Shown piece by piece: positions 15,468-25,047 of a stretch of 64,000 nucleotides of DNA (positions are counted from its first letter, which is position 1; each line of letters begins with the position of its first letter). Position numbers and translations under genes: made by a program. The stretch comes from Daejeonella sp. GTDB taxonomy: Bacteria > Bacteroidota > Bacteroidia > Sphingobacteriales > Sphingobacteriaceae. The notes below the pieces were generated by a model. It saw only the letters and a program-made list of their open reading frames with translations. It was not told where the DNA came from and searched no databases. The stretch is taken from positions 1 through 64,000 of the forward strand of contig NZ_JAUYSS010000047.1 of NCBI RefSeq assembly GCF_030695525.1, in the 5' to 3' direction.

Positions 15468-16087
15468 TGAAACTAAAGATCCTTTTAGGGCTCATCCTTA
15501 TGTGTTTTTTAACGCAAAGGGATGCGCTTTCTCAGGTTAAAGATGCTCCACCTGCTAAATCAGACAGTAGTAAAGTACAGGTTAAGAAAGAGCCAGCCCT
15601 GAAAGATTCTGCCCGTCTTGCCATTGAAGCAATGCCACGTCGTGCGGCGATGAAATCATTGATGTTGCCGGGACTCGGCCAGATATACAATAAGCGCTGG
15701 TGGAAAGTACCACTGGTTTATGGTGGTTTTATTGGCATTGGCCTTGTTTTTGAGTTTAATCAGCGTAACTATCAAGTCTTTTTGAAGGAGGCACAGTTTC
15801 GTGAACTGAACCCTCAAAAAACACAAAATCCCCTCTTCGCAGGGTATACCAATGAGGGGATTATTCAGATTAAGGATGCTTACAGACGTGATCGTGATCT
15901 TTCTGTGTTAGCCGGGCTGGGATTTTATGCTATAACAATCATTGATGCTTATGTTGATGCAAAGTTTTTCAGGTTTGATATCTCAGATGAATTGTCCCTG
16001 AAAGTACAACCTTCTGTAGGTCAGGTGCCTGTTCATGCCTCAGTTTTTTCTCCTTCGGTAGGGCTAAAGTTAAAACTGAGTTTATGA
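15467..16087 (+). CDS. DUF5683 domain-containing protein
   Basis: 206 aa. It has a signal peptide (about 1-23, ending ALSQ), then a low-complexity lysine-rich stretch, and a DUF5683 domain with RAAMKSLMLPGLGQIYNKRW, a TM segment at about 78-97 (LVYGGFIGIGLVFEF) and a second at about 145-165 (VLAGLGFYAITIIDAYVDA). The PGLGQIYN motif is TM2-like, as in small membrane-associated proteins. It overlaps the parB stop by one base. It is probably a cell-envelope protein of unknown function that rides in the partition cluster in many Bacteroidota. Confidence 0.85.
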   Translation: MKLKILLGLILMCFLTQRDALSQVKDAPPAKSDSSKVQVKKEPALKDSARLAIEAMPRRAAMKSLMLPGLGQIYNKRWWKVPLVYGGFIGIGLVFEFNQRNYQVFLKEAQFRELNPQKTQNPLFAGYTNEGIIQIKDAYRRDRDLSVLAGLGFYAITIIDAYVDAKFFRFDISDELSLKVQPSVGQVPVHASVFSPSVGLKLKLSL

Positions 16088-16116
16088 GCATTATAAAATT
16101 ATTTAATTTAAAATAA

Positions 16117-16860
16117 ATGAAGATAGCTATTCTTGGATATGGTAAAATGGGCCGTATCATTGAACAATTTGCGATTGAAAGAGGCCATGAAGTTGTTCTG
16201 AAAGTCAATATTAATAATTTAGAGGACTTAAGTGTAACCAATTTAGAAAAGGCAGATGTGGCCATAGATTTTAGTACACCCGATTCTGCCCTGAGCAATA
16301 TTGAAATTTGTTTTGCAGCACATGTTCCCGTTGTGGTGGGTACCACAGGGTGGTATGGTCGTTTACAGGAAGTTAAGAATAAGTGTGAAGAGAGTAACAA
16401 TACCCTTTTATATGCATCTAATTTCAGTATTGGAGTGAATGTGTTCTTTTTCATGAATAAAGTGCTTGCAAAGATCATGAACAGGTATCCTCAATACGAG
16501 GTTCAGGTAGAAGAGATTCATCATACAGAAAAACTCGATTCACCCAGTGGTACCGCTATGACTATTGCAGAAGGTATTATTTCGGAACTTGGCCGCAAGA
16601 ATGAATGGGTGAATGAGTTGATTGGTTCAGGAGAGGAATTAATACCGAAACCTGATCAGTTACTGATCGAATCACATCGCATAGAGGATGTCCCCGGCAC
16701 TCATACTGTGATTTACAGTTCAGAAGTGGATGATATTGTTTTCAAGCATAAGGCTCATAGCCGGGCCGGATTTGCTCTGGGAGCTGTAATGGCTGCAGAA
16801 TGGCTTGAAGACAAAACCGGATTTTTTAATATCACTGATATGTTTGATTTTAGCATTTAA
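16117..16860 (+). CDS. dapB: 4-hydroxy-tetrahydrodipicolinate reductase
   Basis: 247 aa. It reduces hydroxy-tetrahydrodipicolinate with NAD(P)H in the lysine and meso-diaminopimelate pathway. The nucleotide-binding motif is AILGYGKMGRIIE at residues 3-15. VVGTTGWYGR follows, and the catalytic HH and the Lys of the substrate loop are in EIHHTEKLDSPSGTAM. The C-terminal HRIEDVPGTHTV and FKHKAHSRAGFALGAV motifs are intact. It sits 29 bases after DUF5683 and 18 before lepB. Confidence 0.95.
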   Translation: MKIAILGYGKMGRIIEQFAIERGHEVVLKVNINNLEDLSVTNLEKADVAIDFSTPDSALSNIEICFAAHVPVVVGTTGWYGRLQEVKNKCEESNNTLLYASNFSIGVNVFFFMNKVLAKIMNRYPQYEVQVEEIHHTEKLDSPSGTAMTIAEGIISELGRKNEWVNELIGSGEELIPKPDQLLIESHRIEDVPGTHTVIYSSEVDDIVFKHKAHSRAGFALGAVMAAEWLEDKTGFFNITDMFDFSI

Positions 16861-16878
16861 ATTGATTACCAATAGGAC

Positions 16879-17985
16879 ATGAGTTTAACCAATAAGAATA
16901 AATCGAAAGATAAGAAAGCACGGATCAAGAAAAGTGCCGGCAGAGAGTGGTTTGATGCCATTCTGTTTGCAGTAGTGGCAGCTACCCTGATCAGGGGACT
17001 TTTTATAGAGGCCTATGTTATTCCAACAGGATCGATGGAGAAAACACTGCTTGTAGGAGATTATCTTTTTGTGAGTAAGGTGAATTATGGAGCAAGAATG
17101 CCTATCACACCGGTATCATTTCCTTTTGCTCATCATACCATGCCGATAACCGGAACCAAAGCTTATTGGGAAGGCCTTAAGTGGGATTATCGCCGGCTGC
17201 CCGGACTTGGAGAGGTAAAAAGGAACGATGTAGTTGTGTTTAACTTTCCAATGGATGCAGATCCTCCCTTGTCGCGACCAGTTGATAAACGCGAGAATTA
17301 TATTAAACGTTGTATGGCTATAGGAGGGGATACCGTACAAATTAAAGATGCCAGGGTTTATCTGAACAATAAGCCTGCTGAAGCTCCTGTTTTTGGTGAA
17401 AAATATTATTATGTAAAATCTGATGGGACTGATTTTAACCCTCAGGCTATAGAAGATCTGAATATTGAAGCTCAACGCTCGTCTGCCGATGAGTATATTT
17501 TTAATATGACAGAGAAAGATGCAGAAATTATTAAAGGATGGTCGAATGTGAAGAGTGTGAACCTTTATGTCAGGCCATTGAATGAATTTGATTCCCAGAT
17601 ATTTCCACATAATCCTTCAATTAAATGGAATGCCGACAATTTCGGCCCTTTAATTGTACCAAAACAAGGCTGGACTGTAAAACTGGATGCTAACAATTAT
17701 TCAATTTATGAGCGTGTAATTTCAGTTTATGAAGGAAATACCATTGAAAGAGTTGGAAATGACATCCTGATAAACGGCAAAAAGACAGACAGCTATACTT
17801 TTAAAATGAATTATTACTGGATGATGGGTGATAACCGGGATAATTCCCTGGATTCACGTTATTGGGGTTTTGTACCTGATGACCACATTGTGGGAAAGGC
17901 TTTGTTTGTATGGATGAGCTGGAATACTAAAGGCACTTTCTTCGATAAAGTGCGCTGGAGCAGATTATTGGGTGGAATTCATTAA
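16879..17985 (+). CDS. lepB: Signal peptidase I
   Basis: 368 aa, long for LepB but typical of Bacteroidota. After a charged N-terminus there is one TM segment (about 26-45). The nucleophile is Ser52 in PTGSMEKTL and the general base Lys143 in NYIKRCMAIGGD. The MGDNRDNSLDSRYWGFVPDD box lies near the C-terminus. The large insertion between the boxes (about 150-290) is the usual periplasmic expansion. It cleaves signal peptides at the inner membrane. It ends the par-dap cluster at a terminator. Confidence 0.95.
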   Translation: MSLTNKNKSKDKKARIKKSAGREWFDAILFAVVAATLIRGLFIEAYVIPTGSMEKTLLVGDYLFVSKVNYGARMPITPVSFPFAHHTMPITGTKAYWEGLKWDYRRLPGLGEVKRNDVVVFNFPMDADPPLSRPVDKRENYIKRCMAIGGDTVQIKDARVYLNNKPAEAPVFGEKYYYVKSDGTDFNPQAIEDLNIEAQRSSADEYIFNMTEKDAEIIKGWSNVKSVNLYVRPLNEFDSQIFPHNPSIKWNADNFGPLIVPKQGWTVKLDANNYSIYERVISVYEGNTIERVGNDILINGKKTDSYTFKMNYYWMMGDNRDNSLDSRYWGFVPDDHIVGKALFVWMSWNTKGTFFDKVRWSRLLGGIH

Positions 17986-18002
17986 AATTTTAAATCTATT
18001 TT

Positions 18003-18034
18003 AAAGCTCTGCGATTAGTTGCAGGGCTTTTTTT
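18003..18034 (+). terminator. Intrinsic terminator after lepB
   Basis: AGCTCTGC and GCAGGGCT pair with one G-U around GATTAGTT, followed by TTTTTTTG. It separates lepB from the converging minus-strand MG2 gene. Confidence 0.8.
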
Positions 18035-18129
18035 GTTTTAGATCGGCTTTTATCCCGATAACTGCCTTTCAGCAGCTGAGCGAACTCCGCTAGTATAGAT
18101 CAAATTTTGTAAAATGAGTACAAAGTTCC

Positions 18130-20865
18130 TTACTCAACCTTATACCTGTAAATATACCTGGAGAGATTTCCATCAATGTCTGTGCCTTCAACGATTGCTT
18201 TGTAGGTTCCTTTATTATCTCCATTATAAAATTCAACTGCCATATTGCCCGCTTTGTCTGTAAAGATTCTGGGGTTCCAGTAAATTGTACTGCGTAAGTC
18301 GGAACCGGTAGTACGGCTTTCGGGACTAAGATATTTGGGAGAATAGAACTCTCTCTTTTTAATATATCCATGAGGGTTGAAAGTCAGAACATTATTCTGC
18401 GGGAATAATTTCCTGAGTTCCTCAGCACTTACAGGGGTCCCCTTAGGGGTGACTTTCGAGTTTATCACCAATACTCCATTGGTATTGTACATCCGGTTCA
18501 CCATACCCAATTCATCCCTTAAAAACACCTCAATATTGTCAACATCCGCCGGATTGATATTGTTCAGATAATTGGCATCGACAGGCATCCCATTGAAAAA
18601 AATCTGCACAGGTACCCTAAGCCCCGAATTATAGACCCTGGTCACGTAAAAATTATTATTGTTAAAAGTAAGTCCGGCGGTTGCAGTTTGAAGACAGTTT
18701 AGTAAGATCGTGCAGCCCTTAAAACGCTCGCCATCAATCACATGATCAGCCTGGGCACCAAGTCCGGAAAGGGCAGGGTGATCCATATGGCTTGCTTTTT
18801 TTGTCGCAGTGGCCGTTACTACTACTTCCTGAAGCATTTGTGTCGCCAGAAAATATTGTCTTTTACTATTATCGAGGTAAGTAGCCAAAGCGCTGTCAAT
18901 ATTGAGTTCTTCATCCGCTGCATTGATATTTTTGCCATTTGTTGGAAATGCTGTTCCATTCAGCATGATCATCATGTTCTGGGCTGCAGTTGAACTTCTG
19001 GCACTGATGGTAGCTTCTGCAGAATCGGTAATCATCACTTTTTCAAATTTGAACTCACCTTTCAGATTAGTTGCGGTTTCAGCATAGAACCGGCTCTCAG
19101 GAACCACCAGTTTCAAACTACCTTTGGAAACCGGCATTCCGTTTGAGGTACGCAATATTCCCGAAAATTCAATTCCCTGTTCAGGAAGAACACTAATTAC
19201 GGGTTCCCGGTCCTTGATGATATCTTCATATGAGAATTTTCTGTATCCCTGGGTTAGCATTAGCAAATCAAGATCTGCCAACTTTTTGTCATTGGTCTGG
19301 TTGAAATAATAATTTGGTTTTTCAATATATCCTGTTAATTCTGAGGATAGCAGAAAGGAGCTCAGAATTGTTGTCTCTTCATCTTCAGAATGAGGAACTT
19401 TGGTTTCATTGATTACCGAAAGGGAAAAATTTCCTTCAACCGGTACATTATTGCTTTTTGCATTGATGTTCATTTTTACCGGCTGTCTCGAGCCATAAAC
19501 CTTTTTATCCGTGTTTATACTGATGCTTGAAACATCTGTGTGATTTACAAATATCAATCGCTCGGTTAATGGTTCACCTTTATTTGTGAACAGGGTAATT
19601 TGTACGATTCCGGTAGGAAACTTGTTTTTTGGTAGAGATGCTCCAATATTAATTGTGGCTAAGTTAGTCTGGGCTGCAAAGCAGATTACACCCTTGCTTC
19701 TGGCAATAAGGTAAAAGTTTTTATCATGGTTTTTGTCAAAAAATGACTGTGTAGCTGAAAGCTGCAAAATGATATTTGTTGGCGTGGAGTTCAAAACTGC
19801 CAGAGAAATTCCTGAAGGTTTTATTTCAGGCAGTGGAATAGTTTTCTTTAATCCGTTAGAAAAATTGAGGTTGGCTTTATAACTTTTACCGGTTTCGGGC
19901 AAAAGTGTAAATGATCCCATTCCCAGATGCTGTGACTGTATGCTACTGATCACTTTTCCTGTATTGTCAACAATTTCTCCCTTAACATCGAGTCCAAGTC
20001 CCTTTTCCTGAAGAGCTTTGAATGCTACTTTAGTGCTTACATTTTCAAGTAAATCCCCTCCTTCCGGAAAGAATTGTAAATCTGCTCCGGCAAATGAATT
20101 TTTCAAAGGGAATTTAGAACTTATCAGTTTAGTGGTCTCTGCTTCAAGCACTGTTTCAAGTATTCCGGTATCTAAAGCTGCTTTCTGTCCGGCGCTTAAT
20201 TTTAAAGTGACCATTCCATCGGCATTGGTAGTTTCCCTGCCTCGGGCAATGGTCTCAAATCTGGAGATAAGACTCCAGCTTAATCTTTTATTGGCAAATG
20301 GTTTGCCATCAGGGTCTTTGAATACTATTTTGGCATTGATTAATGGTGAAGTATCCGGATTCTCGCCACGGAGGGAAATAGTTGTAATGATATTTCTGTT
20401 TATTGCATTTCCAACTGTGATAGTTTTAGTAAAAAAGTATTCATCACTGAAATTTAACATCCAGTAAGTATAAGCTCTTATTCTATAATTGCTTGATTTG
20501 TAGATTGTTGGATCAAGTGTAATACTGCCGTAAGCAGAAGTATTAACCACTGGTAGTTTCATTGACCTGATAAGGGTATCATTCTCAGAGATAATATCCA
20601 CATACAGAACCTTACTCAGGTCTGAGGGTAAATCCTGTCCTGTAGCAACATAGGCTTTAAACCAGATAGTATCTCCGACAGCATAATATGGCTTGTCGAA
20701 ATGCAGATAAACTTTTTCTGATGGATAATCTTCAATCAGCTTTTGGGATCGGTCTACTATAGTCTTTAAACTTATCGTGTCCTGAGCATACAATTGACCG
20801 GCCTGCAACAAAAACAGGAGAACGATAAATAATGAACGGCAAACTTTCATCTTGAATTGAATCAT
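18130..20865 (-). CDS. MG2 domain plus TonB-plug domain envelope protein
   Basis: 911 aa. The signal peptide ends LYAQ; the alternative start MKVCRS at residue 6 gives a more compact one. An alpha-2-macroglobulin-type MG2 domain is near 50-150 (VYLHFDKPYYAVGDTIWFKAY). Further macroglobulin-like beta-sandwiches follow, then a carboxypeptidase-regulatory repeat (about 555-640). A TonB-receptor plug-like domain is at about 690-810 (GLRVPVQIFFNGMPVDAN, PADVDNIEVFLRDE). There is no 22-strand barrel after the plug. The short C-terminus has FTDKAGNMAVEFYNGD, an Ig-like strand pattern. A periplasmic or outer-membrane associated role is likely; the function is unknown. Confidence 0.8.
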   Translation of the reverse strand: MIQFKMKVCRSLFIVLLFLLQAGQLYAQDTISLKTIVDRSQKLIEDYPSEKVYLHFDKPYYAVGDTIWFKAYVATGQDLPSDLSKVLYVDIISENDTLIRSMKLPVVNTSAYGSITLDPTIYKSSNYRIRAYTYWMLNFSDEYFFTKTITVGNAINRNIITTISLRGENPDTSPLINAKIVFKDPDGKPFANKRLSWSLISRFETIARGRETTNADGMVTLKLSAGQKAALDTGILETVLEAETTKLISSKFPLKNSFAGADLQFFPEGGDLLENVSTKVAFKALQEKGLGLDVKGEIVDNTGKVISSIQSQHLGMGSFTLLPETGKSYKANLNFSNGLKKTIPLPEIKPSGISLAVLNSTPTNIILQLSATQSFFDKNHDKNFYLIARSKGVICFAAQTNLATINIGASLPKNKFPTGIVQITLFTNKGEPLTERLIFVNHTDVSSISINTDKKVYGSRQPVKMNINAKSNNVPVEGNFSLSVINETKVPHSEDEETTILSSFLLSSELTGYIEKPNYYFNQTNDKKLADLDLLMLTQGYRKFSYEDIIKDREPVISVLPEQGIEFSGILRTSNGMPVSKGSLKLVVPESRFYAETATNLKGEFKFEKVMITDSAEATISARSSTAAQNMMIMLNGTAFPTNGKNINAADEELNIDSALATYLDNSKRQYFLATQMLQEVVVTATATKKASHMDHPALSGLGAQADHVIDGERFKGCTILLNCLQTATAGLTFNNNNFYVTRVYNSGLRVPVQIFFNGMPVDANYLNNINPADVDNIEVFLRDELGMVNRMYNTNGVLVINSKVTPKGTPVSAEELRKLFPQNNVLTFNPHGYIKKREFYSPKYLSPESRTTGSDLRSTIYWNPRIFTDKAGNMAVEFYNGDNKGTYKAIVEGTDIDGNLSRYIYRYKVE

Positions 20866-20965
20866 ATATGCGAATATAGATTAAATGAACTTTTTAACCA
20901 TACATCCCTGAATGTTTAACATATTTTAATAAGTTTAAGGCTTGAAATTGAATTTCAGGATAAGA

Positions 20966-22051
20966 TTAACTTAGTCTGCTGATCCCCAACTTGTCTGCAA
21001 GACCATTCAGATCATTGCAAACTTCTTCAATAAGAGGAATACCATTGCTCTGCCGCTCTTTTTCTGCAATCAGCTCTGGGTCACCCGGAATAATCACTTT
21101 CTGATTTTTACTGATTGGTTCTGCCGAGCTGAAACGCTCTATCCAATTGTCAAGATGTGTTTTGAATTCATCAACCGGTCTGAAACCATCAACCCTCATC
21201 GCACCTAAAAAATGACCTAATCCCTTCCCAACCGGATTGTCGGATGGCTCCATAAATGCAACAAAGGGGGGTGCCCAGGGGCCATAATTGGCACCTGAGA
21301 GCACTGCAGAGAGAATATCTACTGTTGCGCTTAGTCCAAAGCCTTTATGGCTACCGTGGTCCCTGTCGCTTCCCAGAGGCAATAAGGCGCCACCTCTTTT
21401 TAATTCATGTGGATCGATAGATGGATGTCCTTTCGCATCCTGGATCCAGCCTTCAGGAACAGGTTTTCCGGTGCGCTGGGCGATCTCCAGTTTGCCATTG
21501 GCAGCTGCAGAGGTTGCCATATCTACAATGACAGGTGGATATTTGCCGGCGGGAAAGGCATAGCACATCGGATTAGTACCAAGCATCCGCTCATTGGAAA
21601 AGGTAGGTGCAACCAGCGGACTCGCATTGGTCATTGCAAAACCAATCATATCCTTGTCAACAGCCATCATGGTATGATAGGCAGCAATCCCAAAATGATT
21701 GGAGTTCCTGACCGAAACCCAGCCGGAACCATATTTCTCTGCTTTTTCAATAGCCACTTCCATTGCAAAAGGAGCTACCACAAGACCTAAACCGGCATCT
21801 CCATCAATAGTGGCTGTTGTTGGGGTTTCATGGACTATTTTAATTTCCGGCCTTGGATTGATGCGTCCTTTTTCCCACAAGCGAACATAACCGGTTAATC
21901 TGGCCACGCCATGTGAGTCAATACCGCGAAGGTCTGCTTTGAGGAGTACGTCAGCGGCCAATTCTGCATGCTCTGAGCTACATCCCATTTTTATGAAAAT
22001 GGATTTTGTAAAGTCCCGTAGCTTACTTTCGGTAAAGGTATGATAGGTCAT
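20966..22051 (-). CDS. Ldh family (malate/L-lactate/sulfolactate) dehydrogenase
   Basis: 361 aa. It belongs to the Ldh_2 family (PF02615), NAD(P)-dependent enzymes unrelated to classical LDH. Diagnostic segments are GIDSHGVARLTGYV, DGDAGLGLVVAPFAMEVAI, SVRNSNHFGIAAYH, NPMCYAFPAG and DRDHGSHKGFGLSATVDILS. Oxidation of malate, lactate, ureidoglycolate or sulfolactate is possible, and substrate identity is not determined by sequence. It starts 9 bases after bshC, so it belongs to the ftsY-rimO-bshC operon. That location is unusual for a catabolic gene and makes a housekeeping redox role conceivable. Confidence 0.88.
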   Translation of the reverse strand: MTYHTFTESKLRDFTKSIFIKMGCSSEHAELAADVLLKADLRGIDSHGVARLTGYVRLWEKGRINPRPEIKIVHETPTTATIDGDAGLGLVVAPFAMEVAIEKAEKYGSGWVSVRNSNHFGIAAYHTMMAVDKDMIGFAMTNASPLVAPTFSNERMLGTNPMCYAFPAGKYPPVIVDMATSAAANGKLEIAQRTGKPVPEGWIQDAKGHPSIDPHELKRGGALLPLGSDRDHGSHKGFGLSATVDILSAVLSGANYGPWAPPFVAFMEPSDNPVGKGLGHFLGAMRVDGFRPVDEFKTHLDNWIERFSSAEPISKNQKVIIPGDPELIAEKERQSNGIPLIEEVCNDLNGLADKLGISRLS

Positions 22052-22060
22052 TTATCTAAT

Positions 22061-23653
22061 CTACTCTTCTAATATCGTGAATTTCAGGTCAAGAGGTTTG
22101 AAGTTCTCAACAAGGGTTTTTATAAAAGCCTTACCATACTTCACATAGTACAAACCGAAATTTTCAGACCGCTCCTGCAGGCCAGCATTTGGAAAAAGTT
22201 TGGATTTGATCATATCGATCTGGGAAAGGGCATCCACAAAATTCCTTTTCTCAGCTTTAATTAGTTTTGCTTCCAGATTTTTAACTGCCTTTTGTAACCT
22301 GGCCTTAACAGCCTCAGAACTTGGCCCAAGACTCGGATCAATCTTATAGGTCCGCAATTTTATTTTTTCAAAAATGGAACTGAGTTCCTGCCATTCATCA
22401 TGTAAACTAAGGCTATGCTCAGTATGGTTGAATACCCATTCCTTTTTAAGCTCTTCAGTATTTTTAAAAATGTCCTTTATGTTAAGGTCCAGGCGGTGTA
22501 GCTTCGTTTCAAGGTTCAGGGAAGCGAATATCGCAGAATTCCGCAGAAGAAGAACCGGAAAATCAACGCCGTAATAATCAAAATTTTGTTTCAGTTGCAG
22601 CCAGTAAATAATCTCTGCTCCTCCACCGATATAGGCCAGGTTAGGAAGGATTACTTCTTCATAAAGCGGGCGCATTACCACATTCGGACTAAAGCGTTCA
22701 GGATAATCCTTAATTACTTTTAACAGCTCTTCTTTACTAAAACTGATCTCTGTATTTAATACGCGGTAAAGCTCATTTTCGAAGACAATACGTTCCCTTA
22801 AACCATCCAGCAGGTAGAAGAAATTAATCTCTCTTGGATTCACCTGGGCTTCAATACCCTTTTCTGCGAGTTTTTTATTGGTGTCTGTGATGGTTCTGAA
22901 GCTGTGTTGTCCGGTAATGTCTTCAGCAATTATACCTGAAAATTTCATTTTTAACCTTCTGTCATCTGCATCCAAAATAATCAGGCCGTACTCTTCAAAG
23001 AGGGTGTTGACCAAATGCCTGCTCGCATCGGCCAGATTTTTATTGCCTGTATAGGCAGTCCTGATTAGGTTACCCAATGCATCAGCATTATCTGAAATAC
23101 CCAGAATAGCGAGATATTCCTGGACTGTTTTTTCTATCCCATTTGTAGCTAATCTGCCGGTGGCACCCGTGGCTTCCAAGTCCCAGCTGATCTTCTTTCC
23201 TGAGATATAGGTATGATTGATCTCGGCAAAATCATGATCTTCTGTAGCCATCCAGTATACAGGTACAAAGTTTTTATCCGGAAATTGAGATTTTAGTTCC
23301 TTTGCCAGATTGATGGCAGTTACGATCTTAAAAATGAAATATAAGGGACCTGTAAAAATATTTAACTGGTGGCCTGTACAAACAGTGTAGGTGTTTTTTT
23401 GGAGCAGCAGACTAATGTTTGTGCTTACCTGCTCATTACAGGGTTGTGATAATTTAGCGTATTGTTCCTTTAAAACTTCAACAAGAATTTCCCTGTTTGG
23501 ATTATTTTTTTTTGAGGCCAATAATTCAGCGAATCCCTGAAGGTTCGGACTATATGATTGGAAGGAACTCAATTCCGTTTCATTATTCAGATAGCGGATC
23601 AGTGCTTCCGAAAAGCTCCTGGTTTCACTGTATTCAATATAAGTTGCCTTCAT
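22061..23653 (-). CDS. bshC: Bacillithiol biosynthesis cysteine-adding enzyme BshC
   Basis: 530 aa, the normal length. BshC joins cysteine to GlcN-malate to complete bacillithiol. Diagnostic motifs are TVCTGHQLNIFTGPLYFIFK (about 95-114) and FVPVYWMATEDHDFAEINHTYI (about 133-154), then VMRPLYEEVILPNLAYIGGGAEI and YWLQLKQNFDYYGVDFPVLLLR. A C-terminal coiled coil follows (about 425-485). It lies 44 bases after rimO. Its presence indicates that the organism uses bacillithiol as low-molecular-weight thiol; bshA and bshB are not in the window. Confidence 0.94.
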   Translation of the reverse strand: MKATYIEYSETRSFSEALIRYLNNETELSSFQSYSPNLQGFAELLASKKNNPNREILVEVLKEQYAKLSQPCNEQVSTNISLLLQKNTYTVCTGHQLNIFTGPLYFIFKIVTAINLAKELKSQFPDKNFVPVYWMATEDHDFAEINHTYISGKKISWDLEATGATGRLATNGIEKTVQEYLAILGISDNADALGNLIRTAYTGNKNLADASRHLVNTLFEEYGLIILDADDRRLKMKFSGIIAEDITGQHSFRTITDTNKKLAEKGIEAQVNPREINFFYLLDGLRERIVFENELYRVLNTEISFSKEELLKVIKDYPERFSPNVVMRPLYEEVILPNLAYIGGGAEIIYWLQLKQNFDYYGVDFPVLLLRNSAIFASLNLETKLHRLDLNIKDIFKNTEELKKEWVFNHTEHSLSLHDEWQELSSIFEKIKLRTYKIDPSLGPSSEAVKARLQKAVKNLEAKLIKAEKRNFVDALSQIDMIKSKLFPNAGLQERSENFGLYYVKYGKAFIKTLVENFKPLDLKFTILEE

Positions 23654-23697
23654 CGAAAACGAAATTAGGGGAAATTAATGAATTCCTCTTTGCTGAT

Positions 23698-25032
23698 CTA
23701 AATTTTGACAATCTGACCATACAGATCGAAATCTTCGGCACGGTCGATCTTTACCTGAACAAAGCTTCCCGGAGTGGCATAGCTAATTCTGGTATCAATT
23801 AAAACCTCATTATCTACTTCAGGCGAATCATATTCGGTTCTTCCTGTTAAATAATTGCCCTCTTTTTTATCGATCAGCACCTTATAGGTTTGACCAACTT
23901 TATCCTGATTGATATCGAATGAAATTTCCTGCTGAATACCCATGATCGTTTCCACCCGTTCCTGTTTTACCTCTTCCGGAACATCATCAATAAGTTCATG
24001 GGCATGAGTTTTTTCTTCATGCGAATAGGTGAAACAACCTAAGCGGTCGAAGCGGGTTTCAGTAACCCATTCTTTCATTTCTTCAAAGTCTTTTTCCGTT
24101 TCGCCAGGATACCCACAGATCAGGGTTGTACGAAGCGCGATATCAGGCACTTTATCACGAATGGAATTCACAAGATCTATGGTTTTTTGCCTTGTAATTC
24201 CGCGACGCATTGAACTCAGCATCGAATCACTGATGTGCTGCAGTGGCATATCCAGGTAATTACAGATATTGGAACGCTCCTTCATCACCTCCAGGATATC
24301 CATCGGGAAACCTGAAGGATAGGCATATTGAAGTCTGATCCACTCAATTCCATCTACATCCGACAGGTTGCGGAGCAGATCAGCAAGATTTCGTTTGCTA
24401 TAGAGGTCAAGACCGTAATAAGTCAGGTCCTGAGCAATTAAGATCAGTTCTTTGGTGCCATTTTTTGCGAGGAATTTGGCCTCCTTTACTAAATCCTCAA
24501 TCGGTTTGGAAACATGTTTCCCTCTCATTAGCGGAATTGCACAAAAGGAGCAGGGCCTGTTGCATCCTTCGGCTATTTTAAAATAGGCAAAATGTGATGG
24601 GGTTGTCAGCAGTCGTTCTCCCAAAAGCTCATGCTTGTAATCGGCACCTACTGAACTCAGGAGTTTTTGAAGATCGTTGGTTCCGAAATAGGAGTCTACA
24701 TTTTTGATTTCGGCTTCAAGCTCCGGTTTGTATCGCTCAGAAAGGCATCCGGTTACGATAAGTTTAGAAATTTTTCCCTGCTCTTTTAATTCGCTGTATT
24801 GCAGGATAGTATCTATTGATTCTTGTTTCGCATTATCAATAAAGCCGCAGGTATTGATCACGATGATGTCATCCTGTTGAAGCGTTTCTGATTCGTGAAC
24901 AACATCCATCTGATTGCCTCTTAGCTGGCCCATCAAGACTTCAGAATCATGAATATTTTTCGAACAACCTAGTGTTATAACATTGACCCTTGGTTTTACA
25001 GGGGCTGGTTTTGTGCTGATTTTAGTCTTCAT
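23698..25032 (-). CDS. rimO: Ribosomal protein S12 methylthiotransferase RimO
   Basis: 444 aa radical-SAM enzyme that methylthiolates Asp88 of ribosomal protein S12. The N-terminal UPF0004 domain has the three auxiliary-cluster cysteines in TLGCSKN, NTCGFID and VTGCLSERY. The SAM cluster motif is EGCNRPCSFCAIP near 155-167. A C-terminal TRAM domain follows (about 375-440). ISKPIEDLV-like KHVSKPIEDLVKEAK and QHISDSMLSSMRRG are RimO-specific against MiaB. The gene is 15 bases after ftsY. Confidence 0.95.
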   Translation of the reverse strand: MKTKISTKPAPVKPRVNVITLGCSKNIHDSEVLMGQLRGNQMDVVHESETLQQDDIIVINTCGFIDNAKQESIDTILQYSELKEQGKISKLIVTGCLSERYKPELEAEIKNVDSYFGTNDLQKLLSSVGADYKHELLGERLLTTPSHFAYFKIAEGCNRPCSFCAIPLMRGKHVSKPIEDLVKEAKFLAKNGTKELILIAQDLTYYGLDLYSKRNLADLLRNLSDVDGIEWIRLQYAYPSGFPMDILEVMKERSNICNYLDMPLQHISDSMLSSMRRGITRQKTIDLVNSIRDKVPDIALRTTLICGYPGETEKDFEEMKEWVTETRFDRLGCFTYSHEEKTHAHELIDDVPEEVKQERVETIMGIQQEISFDINQDKVGQTYKVLIDKKEGNYLTGRTEYDSPEVDNEVLIDTRISYATPGSFVQVKIDRAEDFDLYGQIVKI

Positions 25033-25047
25033 TATTTGCTTCTCTGA

